Notes under the pieces: generated by a model
The model's input: only the letters and a program-made list of their open reading frames with translations
Databases searched by the model: none
What the model was told of the DNA's origin: nothing
Shown: positions 14,455-24,069 of the stretch, one piece after another
How the letters are laid out: each line of letters opens with the position of its first letter
How positions within the stretch are numbered: position 1 is the stretch's first letter
NCBI GenBank assembly: GCA_903831825.1
Contig: CAIKZE010000249.1
Span: 1-41,863, forward strand
Direction: 5' to 3'
DNA length: 41,863 nt
Source of the DNA: an uncultured Lentisphaeria bacterium
Lineage (GTDB): Bacteria; Verrucomicrobiota; Lentisphaeria; Victivallales; Victivallaceae
Position numbers and translations under genes: made by a program

Positions 14455-15627
14455 CTATTGTCCGGTTTTACGTTTTTCGAAATCAGAGTTGACCGCTTCG
14501 CGCAGTTTCCCGTCTGTCAGATACCTAAGGGCCGTAACAGCAAGCACCCGTGCCGCCAGCATAGATTGCTCAAAAGCGAAAATACTGCCGGAAGCTTTCT
14601 CAAATTCCCTGGAATGCAATGAAATCTGATCTTGTGTTGCCTTGAAAAAGAAGCTGACTCCTGGAATTTTCTGAGTCACATTGGCAAAATCGGTGGAAAT
14701 CTTACTGCTTATCGTTTGCGGAGCCATCTTCGACTGCGCCGCCAATTCCATCACCAAACCATTCAACGGTTCATTCGGAATATTGGCATCGTAAGAATGA
14801 GGTATTTTTGAACATTGATAATCGCACCCGGTCATCAGGGCCGCGCCTTTGACAATATCCTCAAAACGGTTTTCCATCGCATTGCGGATGGCGTTGTTAA
14901 TCGCCCGGATGTAGAAAAAAGCGCTGGACTTTTCTGGAATGATGTTTGGCGCAATCCCGCCTTCGGTAATGATTCCGTGAATCCTGGATGCTTCATGAAG
15001 CTGCTGCCGCCAGGCATTGATTCCGCAAAACAGCAGATTTATTGCGTCAAGCGCATTGATTCCGGCTTCCGGTTCCGATGCCGCATGCGCGGCTTTGCCG
15101 GTGAAAGTCACGTCATAACGGGAAACGGCAAGATTGCCGGGATCCTGACCGGTAACCTGAAACGGATGTGCCATCGCACAGGCGTCAATATCTTCAAACG
15201 CATTTTCCGCCAGCATGATTACTTTTCCGCCCTTGGTCTCTTCGCCCGGAGTTCCCATTATCACTATCCTGCCGGAAATGGATTCCTGCTCCATTATTTC
15301 TTTGACCGCCAGCCCGGCAGCAATGGCTGACGCCGCGATCAGATTGTGTCCGCAGGCATGACCGAGTTCCGGCAGCGCGTCGTATTCGCTTAACAGACAA
15401 AAAACCGGCGAACCACGGCCGAATTCAGCTTTAAATGAGGTGGCAAGGGAGCTGACAGGACTTTTAACGCGGAATCCGGCATTTTTCAGGACGTCAATCT
15501 GAGCGCTGACGGCATTGAATTCTTCGAATCCGATCTCGGGATTGGCATGAATCGCATCGGAAACGGCTTTGATAACGGGCGCATTCTTGTTAATTGAATC
15601 AGCCGCACTTTTTTGAAAATCACTCAT
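14455..15627 (-). CDS. M20 family metallo-amidohydrolase (M20D / ACY1L2-like)
   Basis: A 390-residue cytoplasmic protein of the M20D branch of amidohydrolases, which cut N-acyl amino acids, aminobenzoyl-glutamate or dipeptides. Metal-site landmarks are H90-A-C92-G-H94 (ELGHACGHN) and E129/E130 in GTPGEETKGGK; the dimerisation domain begins near FTGKAAHAASEPEAG. Best overall resemblance is to the AbgB/ACY1L2 group; the exact substrate cannot be read. AGAGGA precedes the ATG. It lies 26 bp after parC and may be cotranscribed with parE-parC. It converges on prfA with a 13-bp gap and no clear terminator. Confidence 0.88.
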   Translation of the reverse strand: MSDFQKSAADSINKNAPVIKAVSDAIHANPEIGFEEFNAVSAQIDVLKNAGFRVKSPVSSLATSFKAEFGRGSPVFCLLSEYDALPELGHACGHNLIAASAIAAGLAVKEIMEQESISGRIVIMGTPGEETKGGKVIMLAENAFEDIDACAMAHPFQVTGQDPGNLAVSRYDVTFTGKAAHAASEPEAGINALDAINLLFCGINAWRQQLHEASRIHGIITEGGIAPNIIPEKSSAFFYIRAINNAIRNAMENRFEDIVKGAALMTGCDYQCSKIPHSYDANIPNEPLNGLVMELAAQSKMAPQTISSKISTDFANVTQKIPGVSFFFKATQDQISLHSREFEKASGSIFAFEQSMLAARVLAVTALRYLTDGKLREAVNSDFEKRKTGQ

Positions 15628-15653
15628 TATGTCCTCTCAATCACGTTACGGGA

Positions 15654-18224
15654 TTAAAAGTCGAATCCGGGTTGAATGATTCCGAAATCATCATCGTCAT
15701 TATCTTTTTTGCTGTTTGATTTCTTAGTCGGCTTTACCGCCGTCTTAGTTTTGGAGCCGGTTTCTTTTTTACTGTTTTCAGGCGGAACACTTTCTATTTC
15801 CAGGCCTAAGGTAATTTCATCATTCTGCCTGGCTTTGGCAGTCTTGACTGGAGCTTTTGCTTTGATCTCCGGTTCAATAGTTTTCTCTTTAACCGGAGCT
15901 GCTTTGCCTTTCTGCTTAGCGACGGGCGACGGAATCTCACCGGCGGGAATAGTTTCAGGTTTAGCTTTTTTTACCGGCTTGGGTTCCGGCGGCGGCAATG
16001 GCTGTTTACCTTTTTTCACCGCTTTGGGAACGGGTTCTTCCAGTTCGAATTCTTCTGTTTCGACACTTACAACTGGCGTTTTTACCGGGACGGCGACAGT
16101 GGTTTCCACTTCAACGGCTTCAATTTCAACCGAATCGTTTTCGTCATCCTCCGGAATTGCCTCTATAACAAATGCGGCCAGTTCTTCGACCTCAAGATAG
16201 CGGACATGGTTCAGTTTCAGCAGCGGTTTGGAGCTGATCATCAGACCGCGGGCTTTCGGGGTGCGCAGCGGCATTTCCTTCAAGTTTATTTCAGACTTTC
16301 TGTTCTCTTTTCTTTTCGAGTCCACAGTCAGTTCATAGATCGAATCCGGACGCGGCGTAATCAGTTCCAGACGACAGCCGGACGGACATATCCGGTACTG
16401 TTTGTCCGTAATGAATTTATTGATAACACAGCGTTTCCCGTAACATTTGCCGCTTTTGGTGTCTTTGTAGATTACGCCGAACTCTATTGCCGGATCGTAT
16501 TTCCTGAAATCATAAAGCCGGTCAATAAAAATCTTTTCCGGAATATTGATGATCTTGTAATTGCCGTTCCGCTCGACACAAAGCAGATGATCGAATTCAT
16601 TGCAGGTAACATTGTCTTCGCTCTTGATATTGGTGCCGATATAGCAATTCTTGCGGTCCCAGCCGACTTTGATATTGTTCAGCGCCGCGGCTTTGCGGTC
16701 AATTTTGCCGACAGTCTCGATTCTGGTGCGGCGCGGGAACATTGCGCCGTATTTATCCAGCAGCGCCTGGATGTATTTTATGGCGTAAGCATTCAGATGC
16801 TTCAAGTTGCGGTGAATCTCTTCAATGTTCTTCAGTATCTCGGCCAACTCTTCCTGATTTTTGCGGATGTCGAAAAGCGAAATCCGGCGAATCTGGATTG
16901 CCAGCAGTTTTTCCACATCATCATCAGTAACATCGCGCTTGAGCATCTTGCGATACGCCGCCAGCCCCTTGTGGACTTCCGAAACTACAACTTCGTAAGA
17001 CTCGCATTTTTCAATGCGCTTATAAATACGGTTTTCAATGAATATCTGGGCAAGGGTCTTTGAATGGAACAGTTCCTCCTGCTTGCGCAGGTCAATTTCC
17101 AGCTCGCGTTTGAGATACTCCAATAATTTTTCGGTATTGCGCCGGATTATACTGGGAACATTCATCTGCACCGGTTTATTTTCGCAAATAACCATCATGT
17201 TTACGGAAACGGATATCGCGCAGTCGGTATAGGTATAGAGCGCCTGCAAGGCTTTTTCCGGATCGTAGCCGCGCATCGGGGTGATTTCGATTTCCACGCT
17301 CTCCGCGGTGTAATCATTAATCGCGGCAATCTTAATCTTGCTTTTTTCCGCGGCTTTTTCAATGGAGGCGATCAACTTTTCCGTGGTCGTGGTGGCCGGA
17401 ATTTCCCGGATAATCAGTTTTCTGCCATCAAAATCAATTTTGGCCCGCAGCGTGATTTTGCCGTTACCCTCGTCATATTCGGAAACATCCATCATGCCGC
17501 CCTGCTGGAAGTCCGGATAAAGCTCGAATTCTTCGCCTTTCAGGACGGCGATCTGGGCCTGGAGCAGCTCGCAGAAATTGTGCGGCATAATCTTAGTCGC
17601 CATCACCACGGCAATCCCTTCGGCGCCGAGCATCAGCAGTGACGGGATTTTGACCGGCAGCACTACCGGTTCCTTGTTGCGCCCGTCGTAGGAATCAACA
17701 AATTCGGTAATGTCTTCGTTGAACAATACTTCGCGTCCCAGATGGGAAAGCCGGGCTTCGATATAACGCGCGGCGGAAGACGGGTCGCCTGTATAAACAT
17801 TACCGAAATTACCCTGTTTTTCCATGAAATATTCTTTGTTGGCCAGCACAACCAGCGCATCGCCGATGGAGGCGTCGCCATGCGGATGAAACTGCATGGT
17901 ATGCCCGATGACGTTCGCCACCTTGTGGAATTTGCCGTCATCCATCCGGTGAAGCGACCACAGAATGCGCCGTTGTACCGGCTTGAGCCCGTCGTCCACG
18001 TCCGGAATGGCGCGGTCTTTGATGACATAAGAAGCATATTCGATGAAGTTCGACTCCATCATGGAGCGGATAAACTTATTGCTGCCTTTCTGGGTCGCGG
18101 CGGAGGCTTCCTGCTCCCCCTCGGACAATGCCTCAGCTTCCAGCGCCGCTACCTCTTCCAGGCTCTGTGACGGTTCTTCCGGCACATGCTTCTTAATTTT
18201 TCTTTCTCTTTTGCTGTCTGCCAT
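15654..18224 (-). CDS. parC: DNA topoisomerase IV / gyrase-like subunit A
   Basis: The DNA-cutting subunit of a type IIA topoisomerase, 856 residues. The breakage-reunion domain is clear: RAIPDVDDGLKPVQRRIL, then HPHGDASIGDAL, and catalytic Tyr154 in AARYIEARLS. The wording resembles the Bacteroidetes-type ParC. The quinolone-pocket residue equivalent to E. coli GyrA Ser83 is Ala118 by alignment of HPHGD. Residues about 689-856 form a Pro/Lys/Glu-rich low-complexity tail ending in a DDDD run and FGIIQPGFDF. The gene follows parE by 15 bp. ParC rather than GyrA is favoured by this subtype, not proven. Confidence 0.88.
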   Translation of the reverse strand: MADSKRERKIKKHVPEEPSQSLEEVAALEAEALSEGEQEASAATQKGSNKFIRSMMESNFIEYASYVIKDRAIPDVDDGLKPVQRRILWSLHRMDDGKFHKVANVIGHTMQFHPHGDASIGDALVVLANKEYFMEKQGNFGNVYTGDPSSAARYIEARLSHLGREVLFNEDITEFVDSYDGRNKEPVVLPVKIPSLLMLGAEGIAVVMATKIMPHNFCELLQAQIAVLKGEEFELYPDFQQGGMMDVSEYDEGNGKITLRAKIDFDGRKLIIREIPATTTTEKLIASIEKAAEKSKIKIAAINDYTAESVEIEITPMRGYDPEKALQALYTYTDCAISVSVNMMVICENKPVQMNVPSIIRRNTEKLLEYLKRELEIDLRKQEELFHSKTLAQIFIENRIYKRIEKCESYEVVVSEVHKGLAAYRKMLKRDVTDDDVEKLLAIQIRRISLFDIRKNQEELAEILKNIEEIHRNLKHLNAYAIKYIQALLDKYGAMFPRRTRIETVGKIDRKAAALNNIKVGWDRKNCYIGTNIKSEDNVTCNEFDHLLCVERNGNYKIINIPEKIFIDRLYDFRKYDPAIEFGVIYKDTKSGKCYGKRCVINKFITDKQYRICPSGCRLELITPRPDSIYELTVDSKRKENRKSEINLKEMPLRTPKARGLMISSKPLLKLNHVRYLEVEELAAFVIEAIPEDDENDSVEIEAVEVETTVAVPVKTPVVSVETEEFELEEPVPKAVKKGKQPLPPPEPKPVKKAKPETIPAGEIPSPVAKQKGKAAPVKEKTIEPEIKAKAPVKTAKARQNDEITLGLEIESVPPENSKKETGSKTKTAVKPTKKSNSKKDNDDDDFGIIQPGFDF

Positions 18225-18239
18225 TTTATATATAATCCG

Positions 18240-20048
18240 TTAAACGAGTTTATTCATGATTAATTCGCGGCGTTCCGGAGTTTTCTGATTGTCCCCCATG
18301 AAGAATTCCAGCATCTCCGGAATATTGCGCATATGGTCAATAGTGACGTTCAGCAGCCGGATATCATTGCCGATAAAAGCGCCGAATTCGTCCGGCGAAA
18401 TTTCCCCCAAACCTTTGAAACGGGTGATCTCCACGCCGCGGCTTAACTCCAGCACCGCCTGGTCGCGCTCCTGTTCGCTGTAACAATAAATGGTCTTGCT
18501 CTTGTTCCGCACCCGGAACAACGGAGTTTCCAGAATGTAAAGGTGTCCGGACAGCACCAGTTGCTCGAAGTAAGTCAGGAAGAAAGTTATCAGCAGATTC
18601 CGGATATGCAGCCCGTCCACGTCGGAGTCGGTGGCGATGACGACTTTGTTGTAGCGCAGTTCCTCCACGTCCTCCTCAATATTCAGCGCCTGCATGATGT
18701 AGTAAAGTTCTTCATTGTCGTAAACTTTGTCCAGTTTCTGCTTGTGGCAGTTCAGCGGTTTGCCTTTCAGCGAGAAGATGGCCTGGGTGTAAACATCACG
18801 GCAACTGATCATGGAACCGGCTGCGGACTGCCCTTCGGTGATGAAAATCATCGTCTGATCGCCTTTGCCGGAAGAATCGCCCAGGTGGTGCTTGCAATCC
18901 TTGAGCTTGGGTATCTTCAAGCTCATTTTCTTCGCTTTTTCCTTGGACTGCTTTTTGACTGCCTGAATCTGGCGGCGCACCTGCTCGTTGTTATCTATTT
19001 TTTCCAGCAGAATTTCCGCTTCGCTGAGGTGGCGGTGCAGATAGTCAACCACGGCATCCCGGACGGCATTGACAATCCAGCCGCGGATGTCGGTATTCCC
19101 CAGCTTGTTTTTGGTCTGGGATTCGAAGATAGGGTCTTTCAGTTTGATCGCGATTGCGCCGACGATGCCGTCCCGCACGTCGGAAGACTGATAGCTTTTG
19201 CCGGAAAATTCATTTACGGCCTTCAATACGCCTTCGCGGAACGCCGAAAGATGGGTGCCGCCGTCGTTGGTGTACTGGCCGTTCACAAACGAAAAATAGT
19301 TTTCCCCGTAGCTGGAAGTATGGCAGAACGCGAATTCCAGCATCTTCCCCTTGAGCGCGATGATGTCGTAAATCTTGTCTTCCCCGATTTCAACCTCAAT
19401 CAAATCCTTCAACCCGTTCTGGGAATAATAGCGCTTGTCGTTGAGGTAAAGCGAAAGACCGCTGTTAAGATAGGCATACATCCACAGCCGTTTTTCGATA
19501 TATTCCATCAGAAAGGTGTAATTGGGAAACAGCGCCAGGTCCGGAATGAAGCTGACCAGGGTGCCGTTCTTTTCATCCGAATGCCCTTTTTTGTCGCCAA
19601 CCAGCACTCCGGAATTAAAAGTGGCTTCGTGATATTTGCCGTCACGGACCGAGCGGACCGTAAACTCGCTGGACAACGCATTTACCGCTTTGGTGCCTAC
19701 TCCGTTGAGCCCGACTGAAAATTGGAATACGTCGTCGTTGTATTTGCCGCCGGTATTCATTACGGAAACGCATTCCACCAGTTTACCCAGCGGGATGCCG
19801 CGCCCGTAATCGCGAACGCTGATGCGTACCCCTTCCAGCTTGACGTCAATGCGCTTGCCGGCGCCCATGATATATTCGTCAATGCTGTTGTCGATGACTT
19901 CCTTGATCAGGATATAAATCCCGTCGTCCGGATGAGAACCGTCGCCAAGCCGCCCGATATACATACCCGGACGCAACCGGATATGCTCCAGCGAACTCAG
20001 TGTCTTTATCTTGTCCTCATCGTACAGAACTGTATTTTCGGCGCTCAT
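18240..20048 (-). CDS. parE: DNA topoisomerase IV / gyrase-like subunit B
   Basis: The ATPase subunit partnering the downstream subunit A, 602 residues, close to ParE length. GHKL ATPase residues E50 and N54 (EVIDNSIDEY), the lid GLNGVGTKAVN, and TOPRIM residues E405 (FITEGQSAAGS) and D474/D476/D478 (ATDSDVDGLH) are present. TEGQSAAGS replaces the usual TEGDSAGG, as in the Bacteroidetes-type branch. No clear ribosome binding site precedes the ATG at 20048. The 266 bp upstream contain only small hairpins. Confidence 0.9.
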   Translation of the reverse strand: MSAENTVLYDEDKIKTLSSLEHIRLRPGMYIGRLGDGSHPDDGIYILIKEVIDNSIDEYIMGAGKRIDVKLEGVRISVRDYGRGIPLGKLVECVSVMNTGGKYNDDVFQFSVGLNGVGTKAVNALSSEFTVRSVRDGKYHEATFNSGVLVGDKKGHSDEKNGTLVSFIPDLALFPNYTFLMEYIEKRLWMYAYLNSGLSLYLNDKRYYSQNGLKDLIEVEIGEDKIYDIIALKGKMLEFAFCHTSSYGENYFSFVNGQYTNDGGTHLSAFREGVLKAVNEFSGKSYQSSDVRDGIVGAIAIKLKDPIFESQTKNKLGNTDIRGWIVNAVRDAVVDYLHRHLSEAEILLEKIDNNEQVRRQIQAVKKQSKEKAKKMSLKIPKLKDCKHHLGDSSGKGDQTMIFITEGQSAAGSMISCRDVYTQAIFSLKGKPLNCHKQKLDKVYDNEELYYIMQALNIEEDVEELRYNKVVIATDSDVDGLHIRNLLITFFLTYFEQLVLSGHLYILETPLFRVRNKSKTIYCYSEQERDQAVLELSRGVEITRFKGLGEISPDEFGAFIGNDIRLLNVTIDHMRNIPEMLEFFMGDNQKTPERRELIMNKLV

Positions 20049-20314
20049 AATATGTGATTTTTCATTATTTATATAACGTTAACGATATTGCCGGACAGGG
20101 GGGCTTACAGGCGGGTTCATGCTCCATCTCCTGCATCCAGGCAAACTATTTCAGGCCAAAGCCTGCTTCTTGCACTCAATAATTCCAACTTTCAACAATA
20201 GCGCATTCCATCCAAAAAGCAAGAGTTTTTTCCCCTTTTTCCCGCCGGCTTGCCAAGATTTTCTTTAACTAAAGGAGCCGGCGTCAGAACAATAGGTTCT
20301 TTTGTGACAGTTCC
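20049..20314. other. Intergenic stretch upstream of parE, downstream of the MFS gene
   Basis: No gene is visible. It holds an inverted repeat CGCCGGC/GCCGGCG (20243-20249 with 20277-20283) and a small hairpin CAGGC-CAAA-GCCTG (20152-20165). Neither is followed by a T-run in the direction of the MFS transcript. The AT-rich end near 20060-20080 could hold the parE -10 but I cannot fix a promoter. Confidence 0.4.
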
Positions 20315-21607
20315 TCAGTTCGGCATATACCGGTAATTGCCCTTGGGGAATACTGCCGGCACCAGCACCAACAGCAGACAGACGAACAGGATGGCGCAGC
20401 CATAAACCAGAAACAGAGTCTGATAATGAGATATCTTCATCGTGCCGATGAACCATTGCGGGGCCAGCATGCCGGAACCTAGAATCAGCGATGCCAGCAG
20501 CCGCGAACCGCCGATGCCGGCAGAGTAGCAACTGCCGCAGAAAGCCATCGACATGGCTTTGTTATTCGGCGAAGCCAGTTCCATCATTTCAGTTGAAATC
20601 GCGATTGAAGAGCAGGCGGCGGCGAAGCCGTATGTAATCAGCAAAGCGGTAATCAGGATTAAGTTGCAGATGGAGTAAGTCCCGATGAAGAACAGCGTAA
20701 GATTGACCAGCGCAAAGAAAAAATGAATAAACAGCAGCATGCGTTTGATGCCGACCTTGTCAATGATTTTTCCGGCGGTAAGGAAACCGAGCAGGGTTCC
20801 CACCAGGGCCAGCGAGGAAATGATGATGATGATATTATCGGCTACCAGCAGATATTTTTTGATATAGATGAATGTAAGCGGCGGGGTGGAGTAAGCCGCC
20901 AGATAGAGGCAGCAGATATACACCGAAAAACCGGTCAGCGATTTATTGGCTATTGCTTCGGAAATGCCTTCCGTGAATGTGATGCTTTCTTTCTCCTGAT
21001 GTCCGTCCGGAATTTTGCCGACATAATACATTCTGCCCAGCAACCCCAGCGCTGAAATGGCAATAATAACCTGAAGCATCCATATTTCCGGATTCTTTCC
21101 GAGGAGCAAGCCGCAGACAAAGCAGAATATCACCGCAAATGTCTGCCAACTGAAACGCATGATGCCGAAGAAATCGCTGCGGTCGGCTTTTACGAGAAAT
21201 CCGTCCAGCAGCGGGAACCACGCCGCGGCATATACTGTCATGCAGATTGAAAACATGATAATGGAAAGCAGCAGCACCGGTTTGGCATATCCGCCGAACC
21301 AGGGACAGGCGGCCAGCAGCATAATCATGACAGTTCCGATTGCGGTAAACTGCATGATGGCCTTTTTATAGCCCAGTTTACCGGAGAGAAAAGCCGCCGG
21401 GATAAGCAGCAGACAACTGGAAATACCCTGGGTTGAAGTGGTAATCATGGACAGCATGTCTCCGGCGCCGAGGATTGTCGCGAACAGGATGATAATCGCG
21501 CTGTCCTGAATCATAACTGAAGACAAGGAGCCGCAACATGCGGATTTTATCGCGTCGCTCTTTGCTCTCGACCGCTGCTCCAATGTCAGTTTTTCTGCCG
21601 CTTCCAA
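20315..21607 (-). CDS. MFS transporter, likely sugar or sugar-derivative uptake
   Basis: A 430-residue hydrophobic protein with about 12 membrane helices of the major facilitator superfamily. The loop between helices 2 and 3 (GKLGYKKAI) and the equivalent loop in the second half (GKIIDKVGIKRML) fit the duplicated MFS fold. The start appears to be TTG at 21607, with AGGGA five bases upstream; no ATG occurs before the first helix. It is the last gene of the minus-strand run beginning at 26377, but a 167-bp gap separates it from the beta-helix gene. The substrate is unknown; context suggests a product of the extracytoplasmic beta-helix enzyme. Confidence 0.82.
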   Translation of the reverse strand: MEAAEKLTLEQRSRAKSDAIKSACCGSLSSVMIQDSAIIILFATILGAGDMLSMITTSTQGISSCLLLIPAAFLSGKLGYKKAIMQFTAIGTVMIMLLAACPWFGGYAKPVLLLSIIMFSICMTVYAAAWFPLLDGFLVKADRSDFFGIMRFSWQTFAVIFCFVCGLLLGKNPEIWMLQVIIAISALGLLGRMYYVGKIPDGHQEKESITFTEGISEAIANKSLTGFSVYICCLYLAAYSTPPLTFIYIKKYLLVADNIIIIISSLALVGTLLGFLTAGKIIDKVGIKRMLLFIHFFFALVNLTLFFIGTYSICNLILITALLITYGFAAACSSIAISTEMMELASPNNKAMSMAFCGSCYSAGIGGSRLLASLILGSGMLAPQWFIGTMKISHYQTLFLVYGCAILFVCLLLVLVPAVFPKGNYRYMPN

Positions 21608-21656
21608 ATTTGTCCCTGCTTTTAAAATATTAAAATAATGATTTTACTCCGCCATC

Positions 21657-21711
21657 ATCATTTTTCAATATTTTTTCCAATCATTCTAATCATTTTTCAA
21701 TATTTTTCCGG
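21657..21711. repeat. Direct repeat upstream of the MFS gene
   Basis: ATCATTTTTCAATATTTTT occurs at 21657-21675 and again at 21689-21707, a 32-bp period (three helical turns). It is 50-100 bp ahead of the MFS start on the minus strand, so it may be a regulator site or AT-rich promoter element. Confidence 0.55.
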
Positions 21712-21774
21712 TAAACAGGTAAAATAACCTCTCTTGATTTTTGCCTAGCCGTCAGATTTCTTGAACCATGGCTG

Positions 21775-24045
21775 TTATTCAGCCGTTTTGACTTGATTTT
21801 TGCCATCAATTCCGGACTCGAATATGACCGGATTGATGTAGTTCAACGGTAAGCCGGCGGTGGCGCCCTTGCGGGCCAGGTTGTTCCTGGCATACCCGAG
21901 GTTACCGGCGGTCAGTCCTTTTATCTGTCCGGAAAAAATGCAATCCCGCAAATTGACCATCCCGCCCGTACCGACGCTGAAAACGGAATCGATGAATTCA
22001 CAGCCGGAAAAGGTAATCTCCGTCCGGGCAAGGGTAACGTTGCCGAACTGTTCGCAATCCTTGACGGTGACCTGACATGGGACCAGACTTTCGCTCCGTA
22101 AGTTCAGCCGGTACGGAGCATTGATCTTGATGTCTTCCACAATAATACGTTGCGGCGACCTCATGGGATGTGCAAAATCGAAATTTTTATCGGGAGCGAA
22201 GCTGAAAACGTTAACATCGCCGGAACTGGTGATTGAAAGGTTCTTCAAGAAAACCGTTCCTGAAAAATCACCCGTATCACCGCGGATAGAAAGAATCGTG
22301 TCGCAGTTGTAGATACGGCAGTTTTCCAGCGTTATTTCGCCGCCGTCGAAATTTAAAGCCCTGGAAGGCGTGAAAGACCACTTCGAGACATCGGCTTTCG
22401 GCGTACAATACCCCGGAACATAGGTACTTACCGCATTGATAACCGCGTTCCGAATCGTGTAATTTTTACCGTAGTGATCGTCAATGCGAGTATAGTGTCC
22501 GCCGTTAATCAGTATGTTTTTACTGTGTCGCCCGGCAATGGCATCCCGGCAGTTGACCGAAGTGGAATTATTGTAAACGATGCAGGCGACATTGCTGTGA
22601 AGAATATTGTAGCCGAGTCCGTTAAACGTGGCGCCGGAAACATGTGCTTCGTTGAAAACCACGCCCACGCAACGGCTGACAATGAGCAGCTCGCTGAGAA
22701 GCAGAAAGCGGTCCTTGCCGCTGACGCTGAGCCGGTTGAACGTAACGTTGCCGCGCGAACATAACAGCACGGCGCTGCCGCACACCAGACGATAAGTTTC
22801 ATCCGGTTCGCCTGAATATACTTCTATCTGCAAGCCGTTGATAGTCACTGGCAACTGCGGCGGGATATAATTGACGGAATATTCGGATTTTACCCACAGG
22901 TCAATGGAATCTTTTGATCCGTTGGCATATTGAAAAGGAAACTTGCGTCCTTTTTCCGGCGACCATGGCCCAATAGCAACTTTGCCGAGGTACTGATTGA
23001 CATACGTGGTTCCGGGACCGGAAACAAATGAGGCCTGGAACTGTTCGCCGTTGACCGTGCAGTATTCACCTTTGCTGTAAGTTTTTCGGGCATCCCATGC
23101 CGCGGCGTTCTTTGGTTTTTCGTAGGAAAAGCAGAATTCCGGGAAAACGTCTCCCTGTGGCGAAACCAGTTTGCAGACATCATTGCGGGTATAATACTGG
23201 TCGCCCTTGCCGCTATTGCGGGAGGAAAAGAAGTCCGTGGTATTGAAGATCAACGTGCCGCCCTCGACCGGATCAATGGTTTTGGCGGGATCTGATTTCA
23301 ACGGAATTTTGGCATGGACGGGAATCTTGAATGAATCGGCTTTAATACCGTAAAAGAGTTTCTCATCCAACTGAACTTGAGCTTGATCGTTTTCGATGTG
23401 GATCATCGCGGATTCAGTCGGATAGAACCAGTCGACAAACATAAAATTTGAGAATACAGTTTTTTTCGGATCAATCCTGATTTTCCGGACCAGCACACCT
23501 GAACACTCGATATTGCATTTCACGATGATTGTTTTGCCGAACAGATAACGACCTTCCGGAATAAAAAGGGTTCTGCCCAGGGACCGGAACGCCAGGTCGG
23601 CAGCGTTCTGCAACGCGCTGCTGTCATCCGTATTGCCGTCGCCGCGCGCTCCGAACCACTGCGGGTAAACACGATGGTTCAAGGGTTTGCCGGAAACCGT
23701 TCCCGGCCCGTCGAATATTTCCACTGGCGGCGCATCGATTTCGCCATTGATTTCCAGATTGCAGCCGGGTTTTATTTTCAACACCGCGCCGGCGGCAAAA
23801 CTCAGTTTCACACTAGGCGGCGCCACGATGGAACCGATCAGATATTTTCCCGCCGGGATACACAACTGCGATGATGATTCCGCCGCCTTCAACGCCTTGC
23901 AAAAGGCATCGCTGTCGTCGGCAACGGCGTCGCCGGCGGCATTGAACGATTTCAGGTCAGGCGCAACAGCCGAAGCGGCAAGCGTAATAAACAATACCAT
24001 CGACAATACGGCTAATCTCTGGATAAAATTTGTCTTTCCCTGCAT
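21775..24045 (-). CDS. Secreted right-handed beta-helix protein (pectate lyase superfamily, PF12708-like)
   Basis: A 756-residue exported protein. A Sec signal peptide spans about 1-26 (hydrophobic core, cut after ASA). Two Pectate_lyase_3-type openings are visible: FNAAGDAVADDSDAFCKAL near 34-52 and WFGARGDGNTDDSSALQNA near 130-148, followed by many short parallel-strand repeats (for example ITLENCRIYNC and VTVKDCEQFGNVTLA). This fold is typical of polysaccharide lyases, GH28-type hydrolases and phage tailspikes. I cannot point to catalytic residues, so lyase or hydrolase activity is inference. AAGGA precedes the ATG. It lies within a run with a pseudopilin and amidohydrolases. Confidence 0.82.
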   Translation of the reverse strand: MQGKTNFIQRLAVLSMVLFITLAASAVAPDLKSFNAAGDAVADDSDAFCKALKAAESSSQLCIPAGKYLIGSIVAPPSVKLSFAAGAVLKIKPGCNLEINGEIDAPPVEIFDGPGTVSGKPLNHRVYPQWFGARGDGNTDDSSALQNAADLAFRSLGRTLFIPEGRYLFGKTIIVKCNIECSGVLVRKIRIDPKKTVFSNFMFVDWFYPTESAMIHIENDQAQVQLDEKLFYGIKADSFKIPVHAKIPLKSDPAKTIDPVEGGTLIFNTTDFFSSRNSGKGDQYYTRNDVCKLVSPQGDVFPEFCFSYEKPKNAAAWDARKTYSKGEYCTVNGEQFQASFVSGPGTTYVNQYLGKVAIGPWSPEKGRKFPFQYANGSKDSIDLWVKSEYSVNYIPPQLPVTINGLQIEVYSGEPDETYRLVCGSAVLLCSRGNVTFNRLSVSGKDRFLLLSELLIVSRCVGVVFNEAHVSGATFNGLGYNILHSNVACIVYNNSTSVNCRDAIAGRHSKNILINGGHYTRIDDHYGKNYTIRNAVINAVSTYVPGYCTPKADVSKWSFTPSRALNFDGGEITLENCRIYNCDTILSIRGDTGDFSGTVFLKNLSITSSGDVNVFSFAPDKNFDFAHPMRSPQRIIVEDIKINAPYRLNLRSESLVPCQVTVKDCEQFGNVTLARTEITFSGCEFIDSVFSVGTGGMVNLRDCIFSGQIKGLTAGNLGYARNNLARKGATAGLPLNYINPVIFESGIDGKNQVKTAE

Positions 24046-24069
24046 TTGTCCATCCTTTTGCGGTTAGAT

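Noticed and set aside
18543-19718. Long plus-strand open frame (391 codons) opposite parE
   Set aside because: It is the reverse complement of a well-supported gene with all ParE motifs; the frame is open because of codon bias.
20243-20283. Inverted repeat CGCCGGC/GCCGGCG as terminator of the MFS gene
   Set aside because: The interior is 27 bases and the T-run lies on the wrong side for the MFS transcript.
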